DNA of 64,000 bases from Thermoleophilia bacterium (GCA_027493445.1 JAOSKU010000001.1:4479845-4543844); one strand, 5' to 3'; counted from the stretch's first letter, positions 1 through 9,460 are shown. Made by a program: numbers and translations. Notes: a model not told the origin generated them from the letters alone.

Positions 1-36
1 TGGCCTCCCGGATGCCCGTCCGTTCGACATCAAAGA

Positions 37-76
37 AGCCCGAGCCCCGGCGAACGATTTCGCCGGAGCTCGGGCT
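37..76 (-). terminator. hairpin downstream of the SLH lipoprotein gene
   Basis: Positions 37-54 and 59-76 form an 18-bp inverted repeat with one mismatch and a four-base loop. It lies about 30 bases beyond the stop codon of the minus-strand SLH gene. On the minus strand it is followed by a weak T-containing stretch (TCTTTGATG), so it may be a weak rho-independent terminator or a 3' stabilising hairpin. Confidence 0.6.
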
Positions 77-106
77 GCGGCTCCGTCCTGCCAGCGGGCC
101 TTGCTG

Positions 107-1339
107 CTACGGAAGCATGCCCATCATGTTCCAGAGAACCTGGGCCACCTCACCCCGGGGCATGGCCGCCCACGGGTCGGAGGCGGCGCCCGCCAGGGGC
201 AGGCCGCTCAGCAGGCCATTGTACTCGGCGATGCGGGCGTTCTCACCGTGGGTGGGGCTGAACCCCGTTCCCCAGGTATTCTGATACTCCGCGGGCGGCG
301 GAGTCAGCAAGGCCGGAAAACGATTCTGCAGCGCACGAACCACCATGGTGACCACCTGGGCCCGCGAGATGTTGTTCCAGGGCCCGAAGGTCGTGGAGGT
401 GATGCCTTGGGTGATGCCGGCGGCGTAGGCGGCCGCCACATACTCGTGCGGGTAGAGGTCGGCCGGGTTGTCGGGCCCCAGGTCGGTAAAGGGCGAGGTC
501 ATGGCCTCGTTGACCGCCATGGCCAGGGCCCCGTCGATCATCTTGGCGAACTGGGCCCGCCACACCGGGTTGTTGGGCCGGAACTCGAAAGTGCCCGTGG
601 CGCCCACCGCGTAGCCGTTGATCACCCGGGATTGCGACATCCCCTGGATGGCGTCGTAGTAGGGGTCGCCCGGAGAGACGTCGGTAAAGGCCTGCAAGGT
701 CATGGCTTGGTCGAGCCGCACCCCGGGTGCGCCGGCGGCTATGGCTCCCAGCTCCCAGTTGACCTTGTCGGCCGGGTTGGCCGGGGTGTCGGGAGTGGCG
801 TTGGTCGTCACGCCGCTGACGAAGTCTAGGGCGAAGGTGCCACCCACGCCGTGGGTGTTGACTGTGATGGTCACCGTGACGGTGTCCGTGGTCTTCCAGT
901 TGAAGGGCGCGCTGTATCCCACCCACCACTCGTAGCCGTCCTTGTGGCCATTGTGCCCGGCGTCGGCCGCCTTGGCTTCCCAGTCGTTCGCGTAGTAGTT
1001 GATCATGTTATTCGACCGGGTGGCCGTGCCGGAGTGGCTGCCGGCGTACGTGACCGACACGATCTCCCAGCCTTGCGGATACCGGAAAGCGAAGACACCC
1101 CGGAAGTCGTTCAGGTCGGCGGTCGGCTGAAACGTCGCGGTGATGACGTGGTTGGGACCGGCGACCTGGCCGTTCGTGAGGCTGACGCTCAGGAGGTTGA
1201 TGCAGCCGCTCACGAGGAGTGTCAGAGACACCAGTGCAGCGAGCAGCATCACCAGCCTCGGAAGGCGTTTGCGCAGCCCGGTGGCCGGGGCTTCGTTTTT
1301 CCACGGCCTTCTAGGGACGTTGACTTCCTTGTGAGGCAC
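107..1339 (-). CDS. S-layer homology domain lipoprotein
   Basis: A 410-residue secreted protein. The basic N-terminus is followed by a hydrophobic segment ending in a lipobox (LVSGC, Cys near residue 45), predicting a lipid-anchored exported protein. Residues about 50-200 form a beta-rich region resembling cohesin-like folds (FRYPQGWEIVSVTYAG). The C-terminal half carries three SLH repeats (FTDVSPGDPYYDAI; SPFTDLGPDNPADLYPHEYV; a shorter last one with MPRGEVAQVLW) that normally bind secondary cell-wall polymers. The GTG start at 1339 has an AGGGGG site five bases upstream. Codons about 9-21 are encoded by the end of a dispersed repeat (1277-1314), so the signal-peptide n-region looks repeat-derived. 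Function beyond envelope association is unknown. Confidence 0.85.
   Translation of the reverse strand: MPHKEVNVPRRPWKNEAPATGLRKRLPRLVMLLAALVSLTLLVSGCINLLSVSLTNGQVAGPNHVITATFQPTADLNDFRGVFAFRYPQGWEIVSVTYAGSHSGTATRSNNMINYYANDWEAKAADAGHNGHKDGYEWWVGYSAPFNWKTTDTVTVTITVNTHGVGGTFALDFVSGVTTNATPDTPANPADKVNWELGAIAAGAPGVRLDQAMTLQAFTDVSPGDPYYDAIQGMSQSRVINGYAVGATGTFEFRPNNPVWRAQFAKMIDGALAMAVNEAMTSPFTDLGPDNPADLYPHEYVAAAYAAGITQGITSTTFGPWNNISRAQVVTMVVRALQNRFPALLTPPPAEYQNTWGTGFSPTHGENARIAEYNGLLSGLPLAGAASDPWAAMPRGEVAQVLWNMMGMLP
1277..1314 (+). repeat. dispersed inverted-repeat element, right-end fragment (copy 1)
   Basis: This 38-base stretch, ending in CTAG, matches the right end of the full copies (GGCCGGGGCTTCGTTTTT, then an ACGGCC tip). 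It lies inside the start of the SLH lipoprotein gene in antisense orientation and encodes part of its N-terminus. Confidence 0.7.
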
Positions 1340-1737
1340 TGTGTCCCCCTTTCTGTGGGCTCGGCTCGCGACCTGGCTCGCACCTGAAGCCTCTTGGTAA
1401 AAACATTATGAGCCTGCCGCGGTTCATCCGCAACTTGGCCCGTCGCGTCATCTGCGCGTGAATCCCGTCAGCTCCTCCGCTCCTCCTTTCACTGCCGCAG
1501 TTGCGCCGTTCGCCGGCTCATGGTGCCTTCCACGACTTTTTCCTTGGCGGCGGCGCACGGGCTGGATTATGCTGCTTCGTACGCCTCTCCAATGAAGGAT
1601 GTCACGCGCAGGGTCATCTGGTTGACCGGCCAATCAGAGAGATCTCGTAGACTAGAAGGGGGAGGGCTTCGGGAGGCGTGGCTGCCGGCCGCGTTGCACA
1701 CTTGTTTCGAGGGGCTTTGGCCCGTAAGGGGGGAAAA
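1340..1737. other. intergenic region between divergent genes
   Basis: About 400 bases separate the minus-strand SLH gene from the plus-strand PEP-utilising gene. Apart from the minus-strand promoter at 1405-1433 I find only a poor plus-strand candidate: TTGACC at 1622-1627 with TAGACT at 1648-1653, whose 20-base spacer is too long. There is no convincing small gene or RNA. Confidence 0.4.
1405..1433 (-). promoter_or_regulatory. sigma70-type promoter for the SLH gene
   Basis: On the minus strand TTGCGG (1428-1433), a 17-base spacer and CATAAT (1405-1410) precede the GTG start by about 65 bases. The same -35 hexamer with exactly 17-base spacing recurs before the ArsR gene and before the second livK. 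Confidence 0.5.
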
Positions 1738-3594
1738 GTGACGCCGTCCAACTCGTTCCCGAATCCCAGTGACTATGCCGCCAACGAGGTTCCCGCCCAG
1801 CTGGCCGGCTGGGAGGAGATGTATCCCGGGCACTTCTTCTTCGGGGAGGCGCGCCAGGAGTGGGAAAACCGGCACTTCTGGTACCTGGACAAGATCCACG
1901 CGCCGTACCCCATGCCTCCGCTGGACCATATCTTCCAGCAGGCCTGGCAGATCTCGCTCTCGCAGCACACCACGCGCATCTTCTGCATCCCGCCCGCCCA
2001 AGGGATCGCGCACCGCATCGTCGGCTGCTACCAGTACATCTGCGCCGTCGAGCCCCCGCCCGAGGACGTCATCGGCGAGAAGGCGGCGCTGTTCGGGGCG
2101 CGGGCGCACTATCCAGTGGAGCATTACGACGAGCTCTACCACGAGTGGGTGGAGCGCATCCAGGAGCTCGGCCGGCAGATGAAGCACATCAAGGTTCCCG
2201 AGCTGCCTCGCTACATGCCCGACAGCGAGATCTTCCCGAATGACTTCCGGGGCTACACAGCGGCCTATGAGCTCCAAGAGGCTTTCAGCCGGGCCGTCGA
2301 CGCCATGTACAAGGGCTGGCAGTACCACTTCAACTATCTCAACCTCTCCTACCTGTACTATCTGACCTTCTTCGGGGTGGCCAAGACCCTCTTCCCGGGA
2401 GTCAGCGACAGCGCGGTCAGCAAGATGGTGGCCGGAGCCGAGGTCTCCATGTTCCAGCCCGACGCCGAGCTCTGCAAGCTGGCCCGCATGGCGCACGGTT
2501 CACCGTCTCTGGCCGCTGTCTTGAAAGGCGATGGGTCGGCTGCGGACAAGATCGGCCTGCTCCGCGAGACGCCCAACGGTGAGGCCTGGCTCGACCAGAT
2601 CGACAAGATCAAGGACCCCTGGATGCACATTTCGGCCGGCAGCGGCTGGTACCACTATGAGGGCAGCTGGCTCAACAAGCTCGACATCCCCTTCGGCTAC
2701 ATCAAGAACTACATCGAGCGATTGGACAAGGGCGAGCGCATCGAGCGCTCTCTGGACGAGATCAGCGCCGCCCGAGACGAGTTGGTCACCGAGTACCGCC
2801 GGCTCATCAAGACAGACGAGGACCGGCAGTCCTTCGACAACGCCTACTCCGACACGCGCATCATCTACAAGTACGCCGAGGATCACCTGTTCTGGGTGGA
2901 GCACTGGTTCCACACCCTGTGGTGGGAGAAGACCCGGGAGATCGGTGAGGCCCTGGTGAAGGCGGGCTCGCTGAAGACGGCCGACGACCTCTTCATGTTC
3001 AACCGCTTCGAGGTGCCCGCCCTGATCGAGGATACCGTGACGCGCTGGGCCTTGGGCGAGGGCGTCCCGGTCATGCCCTGGGCGGAGACGGCCGCCAAGA
3101 GGCGGGGAATCTTGAAAGCCGCGGCCGAGTGGAGCCCCTCGCCGGCCTTGGGGCAGACCCCGGGCGAGGTGGCCGAGCCCTTCACCATCATGCTCTGGGG
3201 CATCACCACGGACAAGGTGACCGAGTGGCTGAAGGGGACCTCGGTCGAGCCCGGCGACGTCAACGAGATCAAGGGCTTCGCCTCCTCGGCGGGCACGGCC
3301 GAGGGCGTCGCCCGGGTCCTTTCCACGGCCGAGGAGATCGCCCAGCTCAAGGACGGCGAGATCCTGGTGTGCCCCTCGACCAATCCTTCGTGGGGTCCGG
3401 CCCTCGGCCGGGTGGCGGCGGCCGTCACCGACATCGGCGGCCTGACCTCGCACGCGGCCATCGTGTCCCGTGAGTACGGTTTGCCCGCGGTCACCGGCAC
3501 GGGTTTGGCCACCAAAGTCATCAACACAGGAGACCGGGTACGGGTGGACGGCGACAACGGCGTCGTCACCGTAGTGGAGCGGGCGACCGCGTGA
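1738..3594 (+). CDS. phenylphosphate synthase-like PEP-utilising subunit (alpha, phosphohistidine domain)
   Basis: A 618-residue protein with the PEP-utilising mobile (phosphohistidine) domain at its C-terminus (GGLTSHAAIVSREYGLPAVTG, His near residue 572) but no ATP-grasp domain of its own. This split matches subunit 1 (about 70 kDa) of phenylphosphate synthase of Thauera aromatica, which moves a phosphoryl group from ATP through the histidine to phenol. The ATP-binding partner is the next gene. The GTG at 1738 is preferred because AAGGGGGG lies just upstream and the conserved sequence begins soon after. The following UbiD gene fits a phenol-like phosphorylation-carboxylation route. Phenol, catechol or another phenolic are all possible substrates. 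The CBS-domain third subunit of Thauera is not seen here. Confidence 0.75.
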   Translation: MTPSNSFPNPSDYAANEVPAQLAGWEEMYPGHFFFGEARQEWENRHFWYLDKIHAPYPMPPLDHIFQQAWQISLSQHTTRIFCIPPAQGIAHRIVGCYQYICAVEPPPEDVIGEKAALFGARAHYPVEHYDELYHEWVERIQELGRQMKHIKVPELPRYMPDSEIFPNDFRGYTAAYELQEAFSRAVDAMYKGWQYHFNYLNLSYLYYLTFFGVAKTLFPGVSDSAVSKMVAGAEVSMFQPDAELCKLARMAHGSPSLAAVLKGDGSAADKIGLLRETPNGEAWLDQIDKIKDPWMHISAGSGWYHYEGSWLNKLDIPFGYIKNYIERLDKGERIERSLDEISAARDELVTEYRRLIKTDEDRQSFDNAYSDTRIIYKYAEDHLFWVEHWFHTLWWEKTREIGEALVKAGSLKTADDLFMFNRFEVPALIEDTVTRWALGEGVPVMPWAETAAKRRGILKAAAEWSPSPALGQTPGEVAEPFTIMLWGITTDKVTEWLKGTSVEPGDVNEIKGFASSAGTAEGVARVLSTAEEIAQLKDGEILVCPSTNPSWGPALGRVAAAVTDIGGLTSHAAIVSREYGLPAVTGTGLATKVINTGDRVRVDGDNGVVTVVERATA

Positions 3595-3614
3595 GCGTCG
3601 CCTCGGAGGTAGTC

Positions 3615-4682
3615 ATGCAGTACGTAGTCGACCTCGAATACACAGACCGGCACGCAGTGGGGCGGGTCGGAGGCAAGAACGCCAACCTGGGCGAGTTGCT
3701 GCACTCCGGCATCCGCGTGCCGCCGGGCTTCGCCGTGACCGTCGATGGCTACCTTCACTTCCTGGAGGCCACCGGGTTAGGTGTGAAGCTCCACGAGCTG
3801 CTCAGAGACGTGTGCCCCGACGACCAGGAGTGTCTCGACCAGATAAGCGGCGAGATCCGGCGGGTGATTCTGGAGGCAGAGATTCCCCAAGCCATCGCCG
3901 CCGAGCTGCGGGCCAACTACGAGGCCCTGGCGTCGAAGTGCTGCCGGGAGGACATCCCCGTGGCGGTCCGCTCCAGCGCCACGGCGGAAGACCTCCCCTC
4001 GGCCAGCTTCGCCGGGCAGCAGGACACCTATCTCTGGATCCAGGGCCCGGACGAGGTCGCCCGAAGCATGCTGCGCTGCTGGTCCAGCCTGTTCAACGCC
4101 CGCGCCATCAGCTACCGGGTCATCAACGACTTCCCCCACGAGAAGGTGCACATGAGCGTGGGGGTGCAGAAGATGGTCAACGCCAAGGCGGCCGGAGTCA
4201 TGTTCACCTTGAACCCGGCGAACGGAGACCTCTCCCAGGTGCTCATCGAGGGCAACTGGGGGCTGGGCGAGACGGTGGCTTCCGGCGAGGTCACTCCTGA
4301 CCAATTCCGGGTGGACAAGATCTCGTATGAGGTCAACGAGCGGCATATCTCCCACAAGCACATCGAGTGCGTTCCCGACCCCGTAGGCCGGGGTGCCCGG
4401 GAGGTGCCGCTGGACCCCGACCGGCAAGATGCGAGCTGCTTGACCAACGAGGAGATCCGGGAGCTGGCGCGCATCGCTCGGCTCATCGAGAATCACTACG
4501 GCGCGCCCCAGGACATCGAGTGGGCCATCGACAAGGACCTGCCGTTCCCCGACAACGTGTTCATCGTGCAGGCGCGGCCGGAGACGGTCTGGAGTCAGAA
4601 GAAGCCGGAGCCCCTCTTGTCCGGCAAGACCGCTATGGATCTCGTCATGCAGCGGGCCATGCAGACGATCAAGTTCAGCTAA
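3615..4682 (+). CDS. phenylphosphate synthase-like ATP-grasp subunit (beta)
   Basis: A 355-residue PEP-synthase N-terminal (ATP-grasp, PPDK_N) protein. It carries VGGKNANLGELL near residue 19, AVRSSATAEDLPSASFAGQQ at 117-136 and IEWAIDKD/VQARPET near the end. It stops before any phosphohistidine domain, as does the 40-kDa subunit 2 of Thauera phenylphosphate synthase. The ATG at 3615 follows GGAGGT by five bases; a GTG at 3591 overlapping the previous stop is the alternative. Tight coupling to the preceding gene supports one enzyme. Its TAA stop (4680-4682) lies in the tip of a dispersed repeat. Confidence 0.77.
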   Translation: MQYVVDLEYTDRHAVGRVGGKNANLGELLHSGIRVPPGFAVTVDGYLHFLEATGLGVKLHELLRDVCPDDQECLDQISGEIRRVILEAEIPQAIAAELRANYEALASKCCREDIPVAVRSSATAEDLPSASFAGQQDTYLWIQGPDEVARSMLRCWSSLFNARAISYRVINDFPHEKVHMSVGVQKMVNAKAAGVMFTLNPANGDLSQVLIEGNWGLGETVASGEVTPDQFRVDKISYEVNERHISHKHIECVPDPVGRGAREVPLDPDRQDASCLTNEEIRELARIARLIENHYGAPQDIEWAIDKDLPFPDNVFIVQARPETVWSQKKPEPLLSGKTAMDLVMQRAMQTIKFS

Positions 4683-4753
4683 GAACTCGTTTCAGAATGA
4701 AGTGCCGGCCAGTGCGGCCGCGGCGGCCGGGGCTTCATTTTGAAACGAGTTCC
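4679..4753 (+). repeat. dispersed inverted-repeat element, short form (copy 2)
   Basis: A 75-base element whose ends, AACTCGTTTCAGAATGAAG and CTTCATTTTGAAACGAGTT, are near-perfect inverted repeats around a GC-rich core. Its left tip (CTAA) contains the stop codon of the preceding ATP-grasp gene. It matches the outer ends of the copy at 49071-49300 with the internal part deleted. Confidence 0.8.
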
Positions 4754-4803
4754 AAGGACCAGAGAGCGCGTGCGGACGCGACGAACAGAGGAGGACGCCC
4801 CGA

Positions 4804-6238
4804 ATGGCCGACTGCAAGATGGATCTACGCGGCTTCATCAGCCGGCTGGAAGAGGAGGGACTGCTGCACCGGGTGAAAAGGGAGGTCGACTGGGACCTGG
4901 AGCTCTCCCACGTGGCCAAGATCAACGAGGAGAAGCACGGTCCAGCCCTTCTGTTCGAGAACGTCAGGGACGGCAACGGCATCCCGGTACTGACGAGCGC
5001 CTACACGACCGCCTCCCGGTTTGCCGTGGCCTTGGGCATGCCCACCAGCACGACCATGTGCGACCTCTCCCGGCACTGGATGGAGCTGGCCACCAAGGAG
5101 CTGGTCAAGCCGGTGGTGGTGGACGGGGGGCCGGTTCAAGAGAACGTGCGGGAGGGCGACCGGATCGACCTCCACTATTTCCCGGTGCCGAAGATGTACC
5201 CCATGGACGGGGGCCGTTTCATCGGTACGGCCGTCTATCTGATCACCAAGGACCCCGAGAGCGGGTGGGTGAACCTGGGTACCTACCGCATGCAGGTTCT
5301 CGACGAGAAGTCGGTGGGCATCCAGATCATCAAGGGCAAGCACGCCGACTTCATGATCAAGAAGTATCAGAAGCTGGGTAAGCCCATGCCGGCCGCGGCC
5401 GTCATTGGAGGCAGCCCCCTGGGCTTTCTCACCGGCTCCAGCCTGGTCTCGGCCGAGACCTCGGAGTACGAGATCATCGGCACCTTGCAGGGGGCGCCGG
5501 CGGAGACCTTCATCAGCGACTTGACCGGTCTCCCCTTGCCCAACGACGCCGAGATCATTCTCGAGGGCTTCGTGGACTCGAACCCGGAGAGCTTCCGGCA
5601 GGGAGGGGCCCTTCGGGGAATACACCGGCTACTACTCCGGCAAGAAGGGGGAGGAGTGGCCCAAGCCCTGGCTCGACATCAAGCGCATCATGCACCGCGA
5701 CAGGCCGATCCTGTGGTCGACCACCGTGGGGAAGCCCATCACCGACACGCACATGGTGCAGTCGCTCAACCGCACGGCCACCCTGTGGACCGACCTCGAG
5801 ACCATGCGCGTACCGGGCATCAAGTCGGTGTTCATCCCGCCGAACTCCACCGGCCGTTTCTGGGCTGTGGTCAGCGTCGAGCAGAAGTACCCGGGCCACT
5901 CCAACCATGTTGCGAATGCGGTGATCTCCTCGACGACCGGACACTACGGTTTGAAGGGCGTCATCGTGGTCGACTCCGACATCCGCGCCGACGACTGGGA
6001 CAAGGTCATGTGGGCCATGTCGGTGCGCTACAACCCGGCCACCGACACCCAGATCATCACTCGGGGCCGCTCGACACCCCTCGACCCCTCGTTGCCGATC
6101 AACGCGCGGGAGATCGTCGGCCGGCTGCTCATCGATGCCTGCATCCCCTTCGAATGGGAGCGCAAGCCCATCGAGATCGAGCTGGATGAAGATGTGGCGA
6201 GCACCGTACGCGACCGCTGGAGCGAGTACGGGTTCTGA
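4804..6238 (+). CDS. UbiD-family (de)carboxylase, phenylphosphate carboxylase alpha/beta-like (single-base frameshift)
   Basis: About 478 residues once read across one extra G at 5601-5603; both frames encode continuous UbiD sequence (N part to ...DSNPESFRQ, C part from EEWPKPWLDIKRIMH to the end). UbiD enzymes use prenylated FMN to carboxylate or decarboxylate aromatic and unsaturated acids. Two UbiD homologues are the core of the Thauera phenylphosphate carboxylase. The position directly after the two phenylphosphate-synthase-like genes suggests it carboxylates an aryl phosphate. Only one UbiD copy and no UbiX prenyltransferase are visible in the window. The start ATG follows an AGAGGAGGACGCC leader. 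The frameshift is probably a sequencing error. Confidence 0.8.
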
Positions 6239-6281
6239 GCCGGCGCGCGGTGAGGCCCGCGACCGCTGCGGAGGGAGGGAC

Positions 6282-7526
6282 GTGACAGACAAGACCGTGC
6301 TCCTGGTGGCCAACTTGGACACCCGGGGCGCCGAGTTCAAGCAGTTCAAGGACCTGGTGCTCGAGCAGGGCCTGGGGGCCACCCTCATGGACGTGTCCAT
6401 GGAGCGGGAGCCGCCCTTCACCGGCGACATCACCTGTGAGGAGGTGGCGGAGGCCGGCGGACTGCCCATTGAGACGGTGCGCGCGAAGTACTCGGTGGAG
6501 CGGAAGACCTCCACCGACTGCATGATTCGCGGCGGCGGGCGGATCGCCCGCCGCCTCTTCGAGGAAGGCAGGATCCAGGGTATCTTCGGGGCCGGGGGAG
6601 CCACCGCCACCCTGATCGTCACCAGCATCATGAAGCAGCTGCCCTTCGGCTTCCCCAAGGTGATGGCCTCCAGCATCGGCAGCCATCCCAAGTACGTGGG
6701 CCAGTACGTGGGGACCAAGGACATCATGATGCTGAACACCGTGGTCGACGTCATGGACATCAACCCCTTGCTGCGCCGGCAGCTCACCAACGCTGTCGGG
6801 GCCGTGTGCGGGGCGGTGCGCCTCTATGATCCGGAAGCCGACGCCGCCGCCGTGGACAAGCCGGTGGTGGGCATCACCTCCTTCGGCTTCGCCGAACGCT
6901 GCGTGGAGCCGGCCATCGAGCTCCTGCGCCAGGCGGGCTTCCAGCCGGTGCCCTTTCACGCCCAGGGCAAGGGGGATCGGGCCATGGACGAGGTCATCCG
7001 CGACGGCATGCTCGACGGGGTGTTCGACGTGGTCACCCGAGGCATCGGCGAGGAGCTCCTGGGCGGTAACTGTGCCGCCGGGCCCGACCGGGTGCTGGCC
7101 GCCTCGGAGAAGGGTCTGCCCCAGGTGGTGGCTCCCAGCGGTCTGGACATGCTTTCCGTGGGAGGGATGAAGGGCTGGGAGGAAAAGTACGCCGGGCGTG
7201 GGTTCGCGGTCATCGACGAGCTGCGAGTGGAGGTGCGCACGTCGGCCGAGGAGTGTCGAGAGATGGCCCGTATCATGGCCGGCCGGCTGAACCGGGCCCG
7301 GGCCCCCTTCATGGTCATGCTGCCCACGAAGGGCTGGTCGTCCCTCGACCGGGAGGGCAAAGCCCTCTACGACCCCCAGGCCGACGCCGCCTTCGCCCAG
7401 GAGCTGCGCGCGCGGCTGGACGATCCCTCGCGCATTCGGGAGGTGGAGGCTAACCTGTACTCGGAGGAGTTCGCCCAGGCATGCATCGCCGCGTTCGTCG
7501 AGGTCTGGCGGGAGCACGAAGCGTAA
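6282..7526 (+). CDS. UPF0261 / Tm-1-like ATP-binding protein
   Basis: A 414-residue member of the UPF0261 family, related to the N-terminal nucleotide-binding part of the tomato resistance protein Tm-1. It has an N-terminal VLLVANLDTRGAEF strand and a glycine-rich GIFGAGGATATLIV turn. Length is typical. The GTG at 6282 follows GAGGGAGGG; longer upstream starts would overlap the UbiD end. The biochemical role is unknown. Family members often sit beside catabolic genes, and here it lies between a UbiD carboxylase and an aryl-CoA ligase-like gene, so a role in processing the same substrate is inferred only from context. Confidence 0.8.
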   Translation: MTDKTVLLVANLDTRGAEFKQFKDLVLEQGLGATLMDVSMEREPPFTGDITCEEVAEAGGLPIETVRAKYSVERKTSTDCMIRGGGRIARRLFEEGRIQGIFGAGGATATLIVTSIMKQLPFGFPKVMASSIGSHPKYVGQYVGTKDIMMLNTVVDVMDINPLLRRQLTNAVGAVCGAVRLYDPEADAAAVDKPVVGITSFGFAERCVEPAIELLRQAGFQPVPFHAQGKGDRAMDEVIRDGMLDGVFDVVTRGIGEELLGGNCAAGPDRVLAASEKGLPQVVAPSGLDMLSVGGMKGWEEKYAGRGFAVIDELRVEVRTSAEECREMARIMAGRLNRARAPFMVMLPTKGWSSLDREGKALYDPQADAAFAQELRARLDDPSRIREVEANLYSEEFAQACIAAFVEVWREHEA

Positions 7527-8114
7527 GTGGTCGCACCCACCAGGCATCAAGGGCCTCCTGGAGAGTGGCGCAGGCTTTGCTCCTTGGTGGAGAGCGAGTA
7601 CTCCATCTTCACCGTGCGGCGCGATACCTGCGTATCGCCCCGAACAGGTGCGGAACACGACTTCATCGTCCTGGAGTCACCCGATTGGGTGTCGGTGGTG
7701 GCCACGGCCGCCGACGGGCGCCTGGTCCTGGTGCGCCAGTATCGCCACGGCTTGGGCGACGTGACCCTGGAGATCCCCGGGGGTCTGGTGGACAAGGGCG
7801 ACGCGCCGGAGAAGGCGGCGCGAAAAGAGCTGCGAGAGGAGACCGGATACGGCGGAGGGCACTGGCGCGTGCTGGGCAGATTGGCTCCCCTGCCTCCTGT
7901 CTTCACCAACTGGCTGCACGTTTTCCTGGCCACAGGGGTGGTCCCGCTCGGACCACCCGAGCTCGATGCGGGTGAGGACATCACGGTCGAGCTCCACCCG
8001 GTGGATGAGGTTCGGCGGATGGTCGCCGGCGGAGAGATCGTGCACGCCCAGGTGGTGGCGGCACTGAGTCTGCATGATGCGCATCTGCGCACGCGCGAGG
8101 AGAGAGCAACGTGA
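7527..8114 (+). CDS. Nudix hydrolase, ADP-ribose pyrophosphatase type
   Basis: A 195-residue Nudix protein with the full Nudix box GGLVDKGDAPEKAARKELRE followed by ETGY, and the upstream VLVRQYRHG strand of ADP-ribose pyrophosphatases. It probably hydrolyses ADP-ribose or a related nucleoside diphosphate. GTG at 7527 immediately follows the stop of the UPF0261 gene, and the end overlaps the next start by four bases, so translation is coupled. Its role in the aromatic cluster is unclear; it could clean up side products of phosphoryl or adenylyl transfer. Confidence 0.85.
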   Translation: MVAPTRHQGPPGEWRRLCSLVESEYSIFTVRRDTCVSPRTGAEHDFIVLESPDWVSVVATAADGRLVLVRQYRHGLGDVTLEIPGGLVDKGDAPEKAARKELREETGYGGGHWRVLGRLAPLPPVFTNWLHVFLATGVVPLGPPELDAGEDITVELHPVDEVRRMVAGGEIVHAQVVAALSLHDAHLRTREERAT

Positions 8115-9460
8115 AGGCCGCGAAATCCGACAGATACTGGAATCCCGTTCTGGAGACGCTCCCCCCGGAGCAGCTGCGGGAGCTGCAGTTCCGCAAGTTC
8201 CGGCGCATCGTATCCTGGGCGTACGAGCGTTCCCGCCTGCACCGCGCCCTGTATCAGGAGGCGGGCTTCCACCCGGGCGACCTGCATACACTGGAGGACA
8301 GTGTGCTCGTCCCCAAAGTGGGGAAGGCGCACATGCGCGGCATCCAGGGGAAGGACCCCTTTCCTTACGGTGACGCCCTCTGCGTGCCCATCGAGCGCGT
8401 GACCGAGTTCCGCCAGACCTCGGGCACCACCGGCCAGGCCGTCTACCAGGCCGACACCTGGCAGGATTGGGAGTGGTGGGCCGAGTGCTGGAGCTATCTG
8501 CTCTACGCTCAGGGTTACCGGGCTCGCGACCGGGTCTTCCTGCCTTTTGGCTACAACATCTTCGTGGCTTTCTGGGCGGCCCACTACGCCGCGGAGAAGA
8601 TGGGCCTGGAGGTGGTACCTGGGGGCGTTCTCGACACTGAGGCCCGCGTGGCCAAGATGCAGGAGCTCGAGGTCTCGGCCATGATGGCCACCCCCACCTA
8701 CGTCCTCGGTATGGCTGAGTGTGCCCAACGGATGGGCATCGACCCGGCCTACGACCTCATGGTTAGGCGCATCACCTGCGCCGGGGAGCCGGGGGCCAGC
8801 ATCCCAGCCACCAAGAGTCGTATGGAGGAAGCCTGGGGGGCCAAGGTCTATGACCATTGCGGGGCCACCGAGATAGGGGCTTGGGGCTTCGAGTGCCAGG
8901 AGCAACCCGGGGGCATCCATGTGAACGAGGCCCTTTTCCTGGCTGAGGTGGAGGACCTCGAAACGGGCCGGCCCGTGACCGAGCCGGGGACGAAGGGGCG
9001 CCTGGTGATCACCGCTCTTGACCGTATCGCCATGCCCTGCGTGCGCTTCGACTCCAAAGACGTGGTGGAGTGGGCCGAGGAGCCCTGCTCCTGCGGGCGC
9101 TCCTTCCGACTCTGCAAGGGCGGGGTCCTGGGTCGAGTGGACGATATAACCAAGGTGAAGGGAGTGCTGCTGGCCCCCAGCGCCATCGAAGAGGTGGTCC
9201 GGAGCTTTCCCGAGCTGGCCGACGAGTACGAGGTCGTGGTGAAGAAGAAGGGCGACCTCGACGAGATCGCCCTGAGGGTGGAGCCGGCTCCCGGCTTGCC
9301 GCCCGAGAGGGACTCCGAGGCTCTTCTGAGAAAGCTGCAGCACCAGCTGCGTCTGAAGACCAACCTGGCCTACCGTCTGGAAATGGTCGAAGCGGGCACG
9401 CTTCCCCGCTACGCTTTGAAGGCCAAGCGCTTCAAAGACCTACGCAAGATCGAGGCCTGA
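8111..9460 (+). CDS. phenylacetate-CoA ligase family acyl-adenylate enzyme (aryl-CoA ligase)
   Basis: A 449-residue PaaK-type AMP-forming ligase. The adenylation P-loop TSGTTGQAVYQ is at residues 103-113, the YDHCGATEIG motif is mid-protein, and a C-terminal domain contains VDDITKVKG. Such enzymes activate aryl acids to CoA thioesters with ATP. Downstream of a UbiD carboxylase, the likely substrate is the aromatic acid made by carboxylation (for example 4-hydroxybenzoate), but this is inferred from context. The GTG start at 8111 overlaps the Nudix stop. No aryl-CoA reductase genes are in the window. Confidence 0.8.
   Translation: MKAAKSDRYWNPVLETLPPEQLRELQFRKFRRIVSWAYERSRLHRALYQEAGFHPGDLHTLEDSVLVPKVGKAHMRGIQGKDPFPYGDALCVPIERVTEFRQTSGTTGQAVYQADTWQDWEWWAECWSYLLYAQGYRARDRVFLPFGYNIFVAFWAAHYAAEKMGLEVVPGGVLDTEARVAKMQELEVSAMMATPTYVLGMAECAQRMGIDPAYDLMVRRITCAGEPGASIPATKSRMEEAWGAKVYDHCGATEIGAWGFECQEQPGGIHVNEALFLAEVEDLETGRPVTEPGTKGRLVITALDRIAMPCVRFDSKDVVEWAEEPCSCGRSFRLCKGGVLGRVDDITKVKGVLLAPSAIEEVVRSFPELADEYEVVVKKKGDLDEIALRVEPAPGLPPERDSEALLRKLQHQLRLKTNLAYRLEMVEAGTLPRYALKAKRFKDLRKIEA

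Noticed and set aside
101-829. Long open frames antisense to the SLH gene and to many other genes
   Set aside because: They are composition-driven shadows in GC-rich DNA: Arg/Gly/Pro-rich translations without domains or ribosome sites.
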